Positions 37,479 to 49,030 of a stretch of 64,000 bases of DNA are shown here, piece after piece. Each line of letters opens with the position of its first letter. The stretch's first letter is position 1. The stretch comes from Trochalopteron elliotii (taxonomy: Eukaryota > Chordata > Aves > Passeriformes > Leiothrichidae), in contig JANPWX010000247.1 in assembly GCA_024734555.1 (NCBI GenBank), positions 3,641,144 through 3,705,143 on the forward strand, read 5' to 3'. Made by a program: the position numbers and the translations under genes. The notes under the pieces were generated by a model. That model made no database searches and was not told the DNA's origin. It saw nothing but the letters and a program-made list of their open reading frames with translations.

Positions 37479-39308
37479 TGATTCCTCTAAAGCTTAATTT
37501 TCAATTCAAAGAAGAACAGCTGAAAGAGTCCCCTGTTACAAATATCAGAGCTAATAAAACTGCCTGCCTTATAAATGAATTGTCAGTTTCAAAAAGACCT
37601 TTAATATTGTGTGCATTTTGACAGGAACTGACTGCTACCTTATTCTCACTTCAGTTTCTGATAGAGTCATAAAAGGAATTTAAATGAGACATGATTGTGG
37701 GCACTATGATAAATATTTATGTTTAAAATATATGGGTTTGGTAGATTAGTTTCATTTGATTTGGGGTTTTTAATGTTCAAATTGGCTATTAATATCACTG
37801 TTGATTTTTTTCTTTTTGATATGTTATTGGGCACTAGATTTACTAGTGTCTTGTTACTCTTGATCCATAACAGTAAACCTGAATCTGACAGCAATCAAGA
37901 GCAGCCAGAGGAAAAAACTGGTTCATATTTCAAGCAAATGCAATTGCCACTAACAGTTTAAAACAAGAAGATACACATATTTCCAAAATTTAATTAAAAT
38001 TAAATAAATTCAAAAATTTCCTTATATTTTGAGGCCATAAGTTATTAATGATCTTAAAAAAGAATAAATGAAGCGAGTTCTCTGTGGATACTTATATGAA
38101 TACTCTTGAAAAATTCTCTTTAGTCCATGGGTTTTAATTAGGGCTGAAGTTAACAGAGTGCATGGAAACCTTTTGCACTAGTATTCTGTTAGATAAGTAG
38201 TTTGTTCCAGGTAATAGTTAAAATATTTTAAATCTGAATCCCAGAGAAGATGATTCTCACTTTAGAGTGATGTTGTTTTAGTTCATTGCCACCGCTTTCT
38301 CCCCTATGAGAGCACTTTCTTTTGTCAGGGCTATACGCACAGAACTACAATGAAAATGCAGAAAAGAGGTTGTGCAGCAGCACTTGTGAAGTCTATTTGG
38401 TGATTTTAGCATAGTCTTTGTAATTACATACTTACATTGATTGATAAAATGGTCTTTGCAAGTTTTATCCCTGTATACAAGGTCAACCATTTGCACTGCA
38501 ATTAGGACAACACAAAGAGCTGACCTGAGAGCATGAGACAACCAGAGCTGGCTGACTGCGTGTGCCTAAAAGAAAACTGTTCCAGTTAGAACAGACTACT
38601 CAAGTATTTTTCTGTCTGTGTGTAGTGGTACATCCTCCCCCTCCTCAGGTTTGCTCTATGATCTCAGGAGCTCCTGATAAGCCTTGACCAAACCAGCAGA
38701 CCAGTGAAGAACCCCTCAGGAAGGAAGGAACCATATAAGATGTTTGTCTCAGAGAGTGATTCTCTGCAATGTCACACACTGCAGGTGCAACACACAGCTC
38801 ATATACTGAGCAGCTGTCTTCACTACTGAGGAAGAAACAGAGAAAAAAAAAAAAAAAGAAAACTTAATAAAGCTTAATATGATCAGAAATTAAAATTAGA
38901 AATATTTATGAACTGCTAAGTTGTAGACAAAATTCCGTATACATGGAAGGCTCTATTTTAAATTACTCTTGTTAGATGCAATTGTTCATTAAAAAAGATA
39001 GATGTGTTCAGCTTCAAGTCCTGACAACATCAAGGGTTTACGGAGCCACTAGGTGTTCATAGGATGGTCTCAGTTCATGAGTAACTTTATGAACTCTTTG
39101 GGGGTCCATTTTCTCCAAGGTATTAGAAATGACTATGAAGAGGAACATGGATTGCTATTCTTAACTTGTGGTGGTCTTTGCAAATTAAATGCCACTAAAT
39201 AATAAATTAAAAAAAAAAAAGTTTCTATATTTCTTTCCATTTTCTTTCTGTTTCTTACTCACCTTGAGTTTACAAATTCATGCCTGGGATGTAAGTACTG
39301 TGTTGCTA

Positions 39309-39349
<41 letters not shown>

Positions 39350-40579
39350 CCACTAGCAAATTCATTTATCACTCAGTGCACTGGACCATCAAAGAAGTAT
39401 ACAAAATTGCAATGTAAAAAAAATTGATTAACACCAGACTTCTTACCAAATGTAGCAAGCGGCTGATTAATATCTGCAGTCATTGTGTACTATAGTTTTA
39501 TCAGTGCAAGTCTATATGGGCTATAAACTAGAATGTTTCTCCCATGCTTCATAATATTGAAATAAATTAAAAGTGAAAAATAATAAGGATACCAGTATTT
39601 AAAAAGTAATACCAGTTTCTTTATTAGTGACCTAGTTGCTTACAGAAATGACAGATACTTATTTGAAAAAAAAAAAATCAACTCAAAGATTATTTTCATA
39701 CCATGAATGAATATGCAAAAGTGCAATCAGAACACTGCTTGTGTGCCTCTAAATATAATAATATTTCCCACAGAGGTGGGAATACAATCTTACAAAATAT
39801 CCTTGAGGTTTGATTTTTTGCAAATAAAACACAAATGGCCTCTCAGTATAGTTCCAACTGAAGGGCCAATTAGCCATATTTTAGAGATGCTTTCAAGATA
39901 TTTTAATTTTTGCTAACTTTGTCAAATGCTCTTTTTGCAAAACAGCCTGATTGCAGTTCCAACTAAGGTTGATATAGATGTTCAAGTTATTTTTGACAGA
40001 CATTTTTAAACCAGAAATCTTCCACATTCATACATTTTTCTTGCTGATTTATCACTATAACTAATCACAGATTAATAAGATTAGCCACCTACAGGTGAAC
40101 ACAAGTTTTACTCATGAGAGTTTTCATTTGGAATCTTACATACAGTAATGAAAGTGTCCATTTCACAACTAAAAACCCATAAAATGGACAACTGCTCTGA
40201 TACCCCTCCTGATTCCTGGATAGCAACACAAGCTTTACTACCTGCAGCCTGTGATTCTCTGATTTTCTGTGCCTGGTACATCCCTTTCTTTCTCCCTTCA
40301 CAGAGGAGATGTATAATGATACAACAATCATTATATACCCTACAGTAGAAGTGTACTTTCTTCCTCAGACCATGTCCAGCGAGAGGAATGTTTTTTCTCT
40401 AAGTCAAGGGAAGTCCCAAACTTCGTCCTTTTTGTCATTCAACATGAGGAAAAGTAAGAAAAATAAATTAAAATATTCATGCTTCAAATATTTATCACAG
40501 GGGTTAGGAAAGGACTGGGAGTAGTTTAAGCAGATTTCTTGAAGCGTCACTCTTTCAAGCACATGGTCCCTCATATTTC
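37479..40579. other. AT-rich non-coding stretch
   Basis: No gene recognised. A GC-richer patch at 38615-38830 contains a 'ccatataaga' TATA-like word (38731-38740) and an A-run at 38844-38857; it could be a decayed LTR but I cannot support a call. The T-run at 39311-39349 is listed separately. Confidence 0.5.
39311..39349 (+). repeat. 39-nt T-run
   Basis: Uninterrupted T homopolymer. No retroposed body is recognised on the minus strand upstream of it. Confidence 0.9.
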
Positions 40580-41140
40580 CAGAAATGTGGTAAAGAACCT
40601 TGTGCAATCTAAAATTCCCCTGACACAACTTCAGGCCGTTCCCCTGGGTCCTGTCACTGTCACCACAGAGCACAGATCAGTGCCTGCCCTTTCTCTTCCC
40701 TTCATGAGGAAGTTGTAACTGCAATGAGGTCTCTTTCCTCAATCTCCTCTTCTCCAGGCTGAACTGACCAAGTGACCTCAGTCGCTCCTCATGCAGATTC
40801 CTCTCAATGACCATCACCATCTTTGTGGCCCTCTTTTGGACACTCTCCAATAGACTGATATTTTTTATATTGTAGTGCCAAAAAGCTACACACAGTACTT
40901 GAGGTGAGGCTGCACAAGTGTGGAGTAGAGCAGGACAACCACCTCCTTCAACCAGCTAGCAATGACACCAGGACATGGTTGGCTGCCAGGGCACACTACT
41001 GACTCATATTCAACATTCTCCAGTCTGTAAATACATTCAGGATAACCCCACTCCAGGTACAAAATCTGCCACTTGTCTTTGGTAAGTGCCAAGACCTCTA
41101 ATTTTCTTGATATTAGACTTAGCCATTCTGGCAGGCTAGA
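40580..41140 (-). mobile_element. CR1 LINE, 5'-truncated, RT ORF C-terminal half
   Basis: On the plus strand the element is the reverse complement of CR1 ORF2: 'cccctgacacaacttcaggc' (40617-40636), 'gtcctgtcactgtcaccac', 'gatcagtgcctgccct' (40675-40690), 'tcctcttctccaggctgaac' (40745-40764), 'accatctttgtggccctctt', 'acacagtacttgaggtgagg' (40890-40909), and 'ggctgccagggcacac'. Minus-strand translations include 'SDRTQGNGLKLCQGNFRL' and 'VVVLLYSTLVQPHLKYCV', both standard ORF2 C-terminal motifs. Near 41010 the text goes from 'tcatattcaac' straight to 'attctccagtctgta', so an internal piece is missing. The left (3') limit is approximate and no tail repeat is present. Confidence 0.9.
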
Positions 41141-42380
41141 TCATGAACTGTTTGGCTCTTTGCTCTAATGTAGTAATGTTATTCTTGTGATCTGTGACAA
41201 AATATTCAAGATTCCAACCAGGCTTGGTCAAAACATCTTTGTTCTGTTTCTCAGGAAGTGCTTTTATAGACTTCAATTGTAGCATATAAAATTCCTTATT
41301 CGTTTGTGATGTTTTCTTCCACTTTAATTGAGGTGATTTTGTCTACAGCTTTTCTCCTCTTTTTTTTTTAGTTAGATTTTTTTTTAATCAGCTTTTTCTC
41401 AATTAATCCAATGCAGCTAAATTATTGATGACTTTATCTTTCTGATTCATCCTCTGAAATAGAGTCAGAGAACAGTAGTGTCCAAGTAAATTAACTATGG
41501 TCAACCTAATTTTGAAAGGTTGCAGAGCTCTCCTTCAACTCTATTTCAAGGATTAAGACAAAACACTGATTCACAATAAGTGACTATTGAAAACACAGAA
41601 AAGGAAAAACTGGAAAGTATTGACAAGTTGCACAGTCAGAGCTCAACTGAAAAGTTATTCTCAGAAATCTGAAATTCCTACAAAAGTTTTATTAAATTAT
41701 TGCTTCCCTTATATTTTAAGATGGTTGCAACTCAGAGTCCCACACCTAAGACACTTTGCCTGCACTAGTAATGTTTGGTTTTTGATTGACATCTGCTTTT
41801 CTCAAGGACTTTTCTCTTTTGAAAGCTAGACTGGCTCAGGATTTCTGCAGGCAGCTTATAGAGTACATTTGCCTTCATGACTGTGAACATCCAAGTAAAG
41901 CCAACATATATATTTTATTTAGATGGGACCATTTTCTTTATATGTGTCGTTTTTAGAAAGGTTAGAAATGATTCTCTGAAAAAAGAGGCAGAACATCTAG
42001 CCAAGTAAGCTAGTTGGTGGATGGTATGGAGGATGATAAATCTTCAAGGATCTTCCATCTTGGACTTCTCAGACTGTGTCCATGGCAGCAAAATAGGGTA
42101 AGTCCTTATAGGAATCTCATTTACTCAGTGCTCTGTTAATGGCTACCTCTAAGTGGCAAAATACATGTTATCTTGAAGTACAACATGTTATACTTTCAAG
42201 AAAGAATCCTTTGCAACGCTAAAAAAAAAGGTACATAAATGCACACAGGCATTAAGATACTCTTTAAAAATTCTCCTTATCAAGATCAAGAAAAATGGGT
42301 GAGCCCAGAGACAAATCTTCATGAAACAGAAGAATGCTTCATTTAAGAATCGAAGCTTAGCCAATGCCATGCAAGGAGCC
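41141..42380. other. AT-rich non-coding stretch
   Basis: Nothing recognised. Open frames up to 80 codons carry no known domain. Confidence 0.5.
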
Positions 42381-42712
42381 TGATGTCGCAATGGGACACG
42401 AAATAAAGATGTTTGACTCCAGTCCGAAGGCAGTAGAAACCAGAAGGTTTTATTTACAATTCATTCAGCCCTTTTATAACATGCTGCACTAAAAGGCACT
42501 TTATTGGTCCATTGCACTGACACCTCTCCCATTGGCTAAGTAACAGAAATAGCAAACAACACCTGTTGTATGGGAAAGGAATATTGTTTATACGTTGTTT
42601 TGGGAAAAAGAAAATTGTTGAAAAATTTCCCTTGAGAAGAGCTAGCTCTTCTCAAGCTCGGAAAATATCAAATCCAAACCTATTACTGCCCTTCCAAATG
42701 GTTTGTGGAACA
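42381..42712 (-). mobile_element. Solo ERV LTR, about 330 bp
   Basis: On the minus strand the element runs from TGTTCCAC (42712) to GCGACATCA (42381), with TG/CA ends. A good TATA box, TATAAAAG, lies at 42478-42471 on the minus strand, and an AATAAA at 42453-42448. The 3' end 'ttcggactggagtcaaacat' followed by 'ctttatttcgtgtcccattg' resembles the U5 of compact avian ERV LTRs. A perfect 26-bp palindrome sits at 42631-42656. Flanking 6-mers (GGAGCC left, AGAAGA right) do not match, so one end may be eroded or misplaced. No tRNA primer-binding site or retroviral ORF follows, so it is a solo LTR. Confidence 0.75.
42631..42656. repeat. Perfect 26-bp palindrome inside the LTR
   Basis: 'cttgagaagagct' is followed directly, without spacer, by its exact reverse complement. 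It lies in the U3 part of the LTR, upstream of the TATA box. It may bind a dimeric factor. Confidence 0.95.
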
Positions 42713-42728
42713 AGAAGAATCCTTGATT

Positions 42729-42860
42729 TCATAGAATATTCTTAGCTAGAAGGGACCCACAAACGTCATGGAGTGCCACCCAAAACTGACCACAACTTTG
42801 GTGTTGTTAGCACCATACTGTAAGCAACTGAGCTAATCTCAGAGTATTTAGTCCTTCCTC
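42729..42860 (-). mobile_element. CR1 LINE 3'-end fragment
   Basis: The plus strand reads 'tttcatagaatattcttagc' (42727-42746), then 'tagaagggacccacaaacgt' (42747-42766) and 'catggagtgccaccc', the reverse complement of the CR1 3' end ('..gggtcccttccaactcagaatattctatg'). The following 'ctgtaagcaactgagctaat' part belongs to a CR1 3' UTR variant. It is about 130 bp long and diverged. It starts about 15 bp from the LTR end, so the two elements are neighbours. Confidence 0.75.
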
Positions 42861-43099
42861 ATGCATTACTTAACATCTATCAAGTCATTGCGAACATCAT
42901 GTTGCCTTTGCCATCACCGTTGTGCCTGTGTGTATGCTACTTTCTTCAGAGGTGAAGACAATACCAGCTATAAATCAATGTCCAGTGTCAGAAAAAAAAT
43001 AACCCACAAACAAACCAATTGGCTGAAATTAATTTAGAAATTCACTGGCACAGTCTAAGTCATTACAGCTGCCTAAGTCAGTGCAGTGGAGTCCATTAT

Positions 43100-43133
43100 T
43101 GCCTGTGATGGCCTGTTATGGCCTGTGATGGCC
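43100..43133 (+). repeat. Short tandem repeat, about 11-bp unit x3
   Basis: Three near-copies of 'gcctgtgatgg' (middle copy GTTATG), a minor local tandem duplication. Confidence 0.8.
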
Positions 43134-44863
43134 CATCAGCAGAGATGAGCACCTCCAGGCTAGTGTGAGTGTGCTTCCTCACCAGGGGAGTTGTCACAGC
43201 TGAGTTCATTTGTGTAAGGACAAAGAAGCAGTTCCCAAAGCTTGGAGGGTTTGGCTCTATGTGCATTAACCTTTTTATGTATTTGAATTGACTTGGTTCT
43301 TTTCTGGTTTTGGGGTTTTTTTTTAATGATTTCATTACTTTGTCTTTTTAGCATTGTTTCCCTATTAATGTTTGACTGTTTACCTGCATTAAGGTACACA
43401 TCCATAACAAGCTCCCATGGCTCCAATCTGCACAAAAAGGCTAAAATGTTAAAGATGTTTTCTTTTTGATCATGACAAGATTTTGAGTTTAAATCTATTT
43501 CAGGGTTAAGTGCTTGGGACCGGCAAATAGTAAATATTTCTGAATGCTTACTGTCTTCCCCCCATGTCCCCTTCCCAAGAAAGAGAAAAATGGTATGAGA
43601 ATGTCCAGTACTCAATTTTATCTTCTTCCTTGATATTTTTGGGTAATATTGATATATGATGAAATAGATGTAAATGGCTCAGCAATAATATTAAGGTGCA
43701 AACTGGGAAAATATTTCAAGCTGTAACACTCAAGTCCATTACAGTTTTCTAAGTAAGGGAGTTAGGTCAAGGAGTAAAACTTTTAAAGATTGTTCCCCAA
43801 AAATTTATGAAATTGATTATTTGCCAATGTAGAAGTGCATATACTATATTCAGCCTGTAATGGGTGATTGACTTTTCTTGATTCTAAGGGCATAATGAAG
43901 GAAGAGTTGAATTATGTTTTGGTATCAATATTTTTTATATTACATTTCTGTCTCAAAACACATGCTTCAGGGTCTCCCAAACAAACTGCCAGGTAAAGCA
44001 AGGATTTTCCTTCCTGACTACCAACACCCTCCCATCTGGAAATCTAAAGTGGGGAAAATGTGAAGAGGAAAATTGTCTTTTGAAGTATTAGAGTTTTCTA
44101 TAGTTAAACCCAGAAGAAACCATGTTAATTATTCCAGCAGAATTGCAGTTCTGTTGTTATATAGAAATTGTTTTTTATTTAGCTTTAAATGAGAGTATCA
44201 GAAAGACATTAAGGAACACATTTTATCCAGTTCAAGTTGTTGAGAAAGTAGGATATGTTTTCATTTTGTGATTTGCCTTTCTCTCTACCATAAAATGTTG
44301 TCTATTTTTGAAGGAATGAAGAACAAGGAAGATGTTTTAATGTCTTCTAGTTTGTGCTATAAAACTAGAACTTTCTCATAAAGAATGAAGGAAGTCCTTG
44401 GTGGCCTCGGGGAGGAAATTCTCAATGAGCCTGGATGGGAAACCCTAGCAGCAATAGAATTCCAAGTTTTCTTGATGCATCATTTAGAAATTTAATGTCT
44501 GCAATAGCACGGGGACTAGGGGAAGTTACTTGTGTGAAGTAACAGTAACTGTTACACATTTGGCTCAGACCAAACACTTCAAAACTTCTTATGAATGTAA
44601 ACTTCTGCTAAAACTGCCTGATGTTATCCATTGTGTTTCAGAGTAAGTGTTCATCCCTTCTGGGTCACGTGGAAACAAGCAACATCCCACTGTTTGAATA
44701 TTCTTCAAATGATTGGATGCAATAATGGTGGTTTTGTTTCTTCTTCATTATGCGGTTTATCAACAAGAACCAAGTAGCAGAGGCAAGGCAATGAGTAGAT
44801 GAACCTAGACTCTCTCCATGCTCATAGAAATAATTTTCAGCAGAGATTTCTTTGTAGGGATTA

Positions 44864-44893
44864 CTTACTGTTTCAATCTAATGAAACAGTAAG
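44864..44893. repeat. Perfect inverted repeat, 12-bp arms, 6-nt loop
   Basis: 'cttactgtttca' at 44864-44875 is matched exactly by its reverse complement at 44882-44893. There is no T-run after it and no associated gene. Confidence 0.92.
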
Positions 44894-47800
44894 TGTGCCA
44901 AATGGCATAAACACTGGCGTAAACCCATACATATTTATTGTTCAAAATAAAGATATTGGTGGTTTTTAACAGTATTGAGGCTCTTGCAACAATGAACTCC
45001 CTAAAGTGTTGAACTGGAATCTCAAAAAACAATAATGTGTGTTTTTTTTGAAAATTTGGTTTTAAGTATTAGTATAGAGATCCATTTATCAGTAATATTG
45101 TAAAGCTTTTAGATACCTAAACTTCTCTCAGTTAATTTTGATTCTCTCTGAAAGAGAGAATAGCTTGTGCCTATTCACACAAAGGAGCAGCCAGTGATAA
45201 TTACAATTAACCCTGTTCTAGTAACATGCAGATACTTATGGCTAAGCTCATGTAAAAATGAACAATAAAAACCAAGCTGAAATGAATATAATTAATTGCA
45301 TAGGGCTCAAAAGACTTACTGTGAATTCTTCTCTTTGTGCCAAATAGCTACTAAAAGTCTTGGATGCAGTCCTTAGTTATCTGCAAGCTGTTCTGGTGGT
45401 TTCCAAGTGTTTTTTTCCAAACGTGATTCCCAGCTATATTTCTAATATGCAAAATAACAAAGTCCAGCGAAATTGTTACTTTTTAAAATGTCAATAAATA
45501 ACCCAGAACCCTCTTTGCTCAATATGTTACACCTCCATTCCCAAACCCACCTTTACATATGACTATGTAAATATATTTTCCCTTACACTTTTTTTTTCAC
45601 TTCAAGGGGTTTTTGTTAGTTTTGAAAAATATTGATGTTAACTCTCCAGTCTTTGTATTTCAGTACCTCAAACTACCATAATTTGGTGTATCTTTTCAGT
45701 TCTCAGTTTTGCAGGTATTGTTCTGTTCTTTCTATGAGGACTTGTACAAACATTTTTTCACAGAATCAAGTCCACTTTATATGTGCAGCTAGTGGTTTGC
45801 ATGACAGTCAAGAAAACTAAGGCAGTAAAAGTAGAATAAAAAAACTTCAGTAATACATTATTAACTTTAAATTTTATTGAAATGAGTTCATATCCATGCC
45901 TCTATTTTTTTTTAACTGAACTTCAGAATGATTCTGAAATCTTAAAATAAAACTTTTTATAAACTTTTTGTATTGTATGGTGCTTCTTCCTGCCTAAAAC
46001 TGTTCCTGTAAAACAGTTAATATTTTAATGACTGGATGATTGGAAGATAAGTATTCATGAAAGTTTGCTTATCATCAAAACTGTACTGTTAGTACATTCT
46101 TAAGTTTATTGATAAGTCTCTGCAAGAGACTCAAGTTCTGAACCATGGAACTATTTATATTTTCAAGTTGCACTATTACCAATTTGATGGTGTTTATTAG
46201 AAACAATCATATATGGAAAAACCTAAATCATTTGCTAAATCTGAAGATACAGCTGTTTCCAAGGAACAAATAATTTTCATCTGACCAAATTTTTCATTGC
46301 TTTATCAATTTACTGCAGCATTCATTATGAACAATAGACTAGTTTTCTTAGATTCTGTGCAAAATTGGGAAAAATCTGGTTTAAATTAATCTCTCTAGTC
46401 AAATTATTATGTGTCTCCAGACCCATTTCATGTGGCAAACTAAGCAAAAGAAAAAGAATCACAAAAGAATACTCTGATGCTCTGGTCTTTCTTTTCAGCT
46501 GTGTTATAGTACTCTAAAAAAAGACTTTAGATAATGATTGTCAAATAAAGTGTCTGCCATTTATGTAATCTATCATTATTAACACTTGTAGTTAAAACAT
46601 TACACACTAAAATGCAGAAAAGAGCTTCAATAACAGGTATAAATCCAAATGACCAAGACTCTCAAAGATCGTTTTTAGTCAGGGTTACTTTTTATTTTTG
46701 CAATAGAAGATACATCACTGGGTCTGTTTCATGAATACACCAAATCAGTTCTTCTACTGGAAAAAAATTCATTTTAAAGAAAATAAAATTACTGAAAATG
46801 CCTTAAATTATTCAAGCTTTCATTTAAAACTTAAACTAGTCACAAGCCAATTAGTTCAAACAGTCAGTGAGAAACAAACCCCCTTATTTTATCACTTCAA
46901 GCATTACAAAGTTCCAGATAAACCAGCCAGTTATCATTAAAATATCAGCCAAAACATGTAACAGCTGGAGCTCATTTCACACTAACATTACTCAAGCATT
47001 TTGCTTAAAGCAGTTTCTTAAACTCCCTAATAACAGAGGTATGGGCAGATAACAACTTAGGTCATGACTTAGGTGTTTATGTCTTTCCAGTGATTACAGA
47101 GGAAACCAAATAGGCGAAGTAACTCAACGAGATGTTTAAATTTTGATGGTTAATGCTAGGTAAGATGAATCCTTTTTCCATTGTCTATTTTTTTTCCCAG
47201 ATGTTTCTTTCTAAGAAACTTATTACTTTAGATCTGACTTTGTACTTTCTATGTACTTGAGGTATTGGCACAGCAATGTACTGTCTTCTGCCTGCCTTCA
47301 GCAAAATATAAATCATTTCACAAAACAGTCTAGAATAAGATGCTGGAGTAGCTATTCCCAGTGGAGTTATATCAGTTTCAAATATCAAGAGTTTTTTTAG
47401 TATTAAACTCATTAGGAAATATATTAGGTACTCCAGAATAAGCCAAGCAGCATGTTAAAAAAGGCTTCTCAAAGCCAAATTAGCTACTGGCTGAATTAAG
47501 AGTTATAGAGCACTCTCAGCATGGTACTAATTAGTGCTGCCTAAATCACCCACATACATCTATTGTAATTTTAACTGATGCTACACTAGCAAGAATTACA
47601 GTCCCTTCAAAGCTACTTGAATGGTGTCTATTCTGCATTTTGCAGTACAGAAATGCCTACAGGCACACATATTAGAATCTGGACTGAACCTGTGAGAGGG
47701 GTGAGTTCAGAAGCTTTCCACTGAACTAAGCAAATTCTTTCTTCAGTTTCTATTCTGACAGGCTGTGCAGCCTTACTATGCTGTTCTGTCACTTGGAGAT

Positions 47801-49007
47801 CTTTCTACTTGGAAAACACTGTTTACATTTAATCCCTTCCAGAGGTTTTTTTTTTTTTTTTTTTTCCCAGACTGAGGTATTACAACGCTTCAGATGCCCT
47901 CAGGGATCTCCAACTCTAATTATTTACATGAGTGAGATTTTAAGCCCCTAAGAAAGATTTTACATCTCTAAGGAAAATATATTGTAAAGGTTTTAAATGC
48001 AATGCTGAGAGACTTCAAAAGAATTCCCAACAAGTGAGACTTGTCTCAGTCAAACTAAAGTGGAAAAAGCTGGAATTTTAACTTTAACTCTGGGAGCTCT
48101 TGCTTTTGCCTATTTTTGCCTGGATCTTTAATTTTACTTGTATCTTGTAATTTAGTATTTTATTTAGGCTCCAAGAAATGAAAAGCATTTGGACCTGAAA
48201 TCTCATCACCATATCCAATAAAATGCTAATAAATTCCGAATATTTCAAATATCAAATACTTTAGGAGACTTATGTGCTTTTAAAGATTTAAATGTGAATA
48301 GGTAAAAAATATATTTTTGAAGTTTAAGGCAAACTGTCAGACAACTGAATTGTTTTCTATGTGTAACTCTTAATCCACCTGTTATTTTTTACAAAATATT
48401 TCTTTTTGGCTATTGTATAGATATAAGCATATAGTTCTGAAACTTGTTCAAGAAATTAATTTGTTTATCAACCTTTTTTAGGGTGGGATAACCTGGGGGT
48501 AAATAATTTGCAATTCAACTAAAGTGTATTTTAAAAGAGAGCTCTAAATAAAATCTGAACACATTCCATCAACTGTAAAATTAGTAAAATCACTTAGGTA
48601 GTGGGAATAATGACTACACATGTGAATTGAACTTAACCAAGTGTATTCGTTCTAATTTAAAGTTGGTTACAAAGAAAACTGGAGTTCCTCAGTGGAAAAA
48701 AAATGTCAAAAACTGACCTTAATATGCAAGTAACAATATATCCGGAGTAGGTTTTTAATTTTTTTTAAATATTAGGAAAAAAATAAAGCTGATCAAATCC
48801 TTTTCTAAATAAAAAAAAATGTCAGGGTCCAACACCAATACATTTTTCTAAGTAGCTGTATTCCAGACGTATTTTCCCAGAGCTGATCCTTTAAATCAAG
48901 ATGCTTATCTGAGAAAAAACAACCACAAACCCCCAACCAACCAGACAGAACCCCACAGCCCACACAGACACAAAAAAACCAAAAAACCCCAAACAAACAA
49001 ATCAACC

Positions 49008-49030
49008 AAAAAAAAAAAAAAAAAAAAAAA
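49008..49030 (+). repeat. Poly-A tract after A/C-rich low-complexity DNA
   Basis: A 23-nt A-run preceded by about 90 bp of almost only A and C (48918-49007). Translations of the minus strand as Phe/Leu/Gly/Cys repeats are composition artefacts. Confidence 0.9.

Noticed and set aside
39311..39349. Reverse-oriented retroposon tail (T-run)
   Set aside because: No retroposed body or target-site duplication is visible.
43160..43615. 151-codon minus-strand frame as a gene
   Set aside because: No recognisable domain and no supporting splice or promoter context; overlapped by another frame of the same strand.
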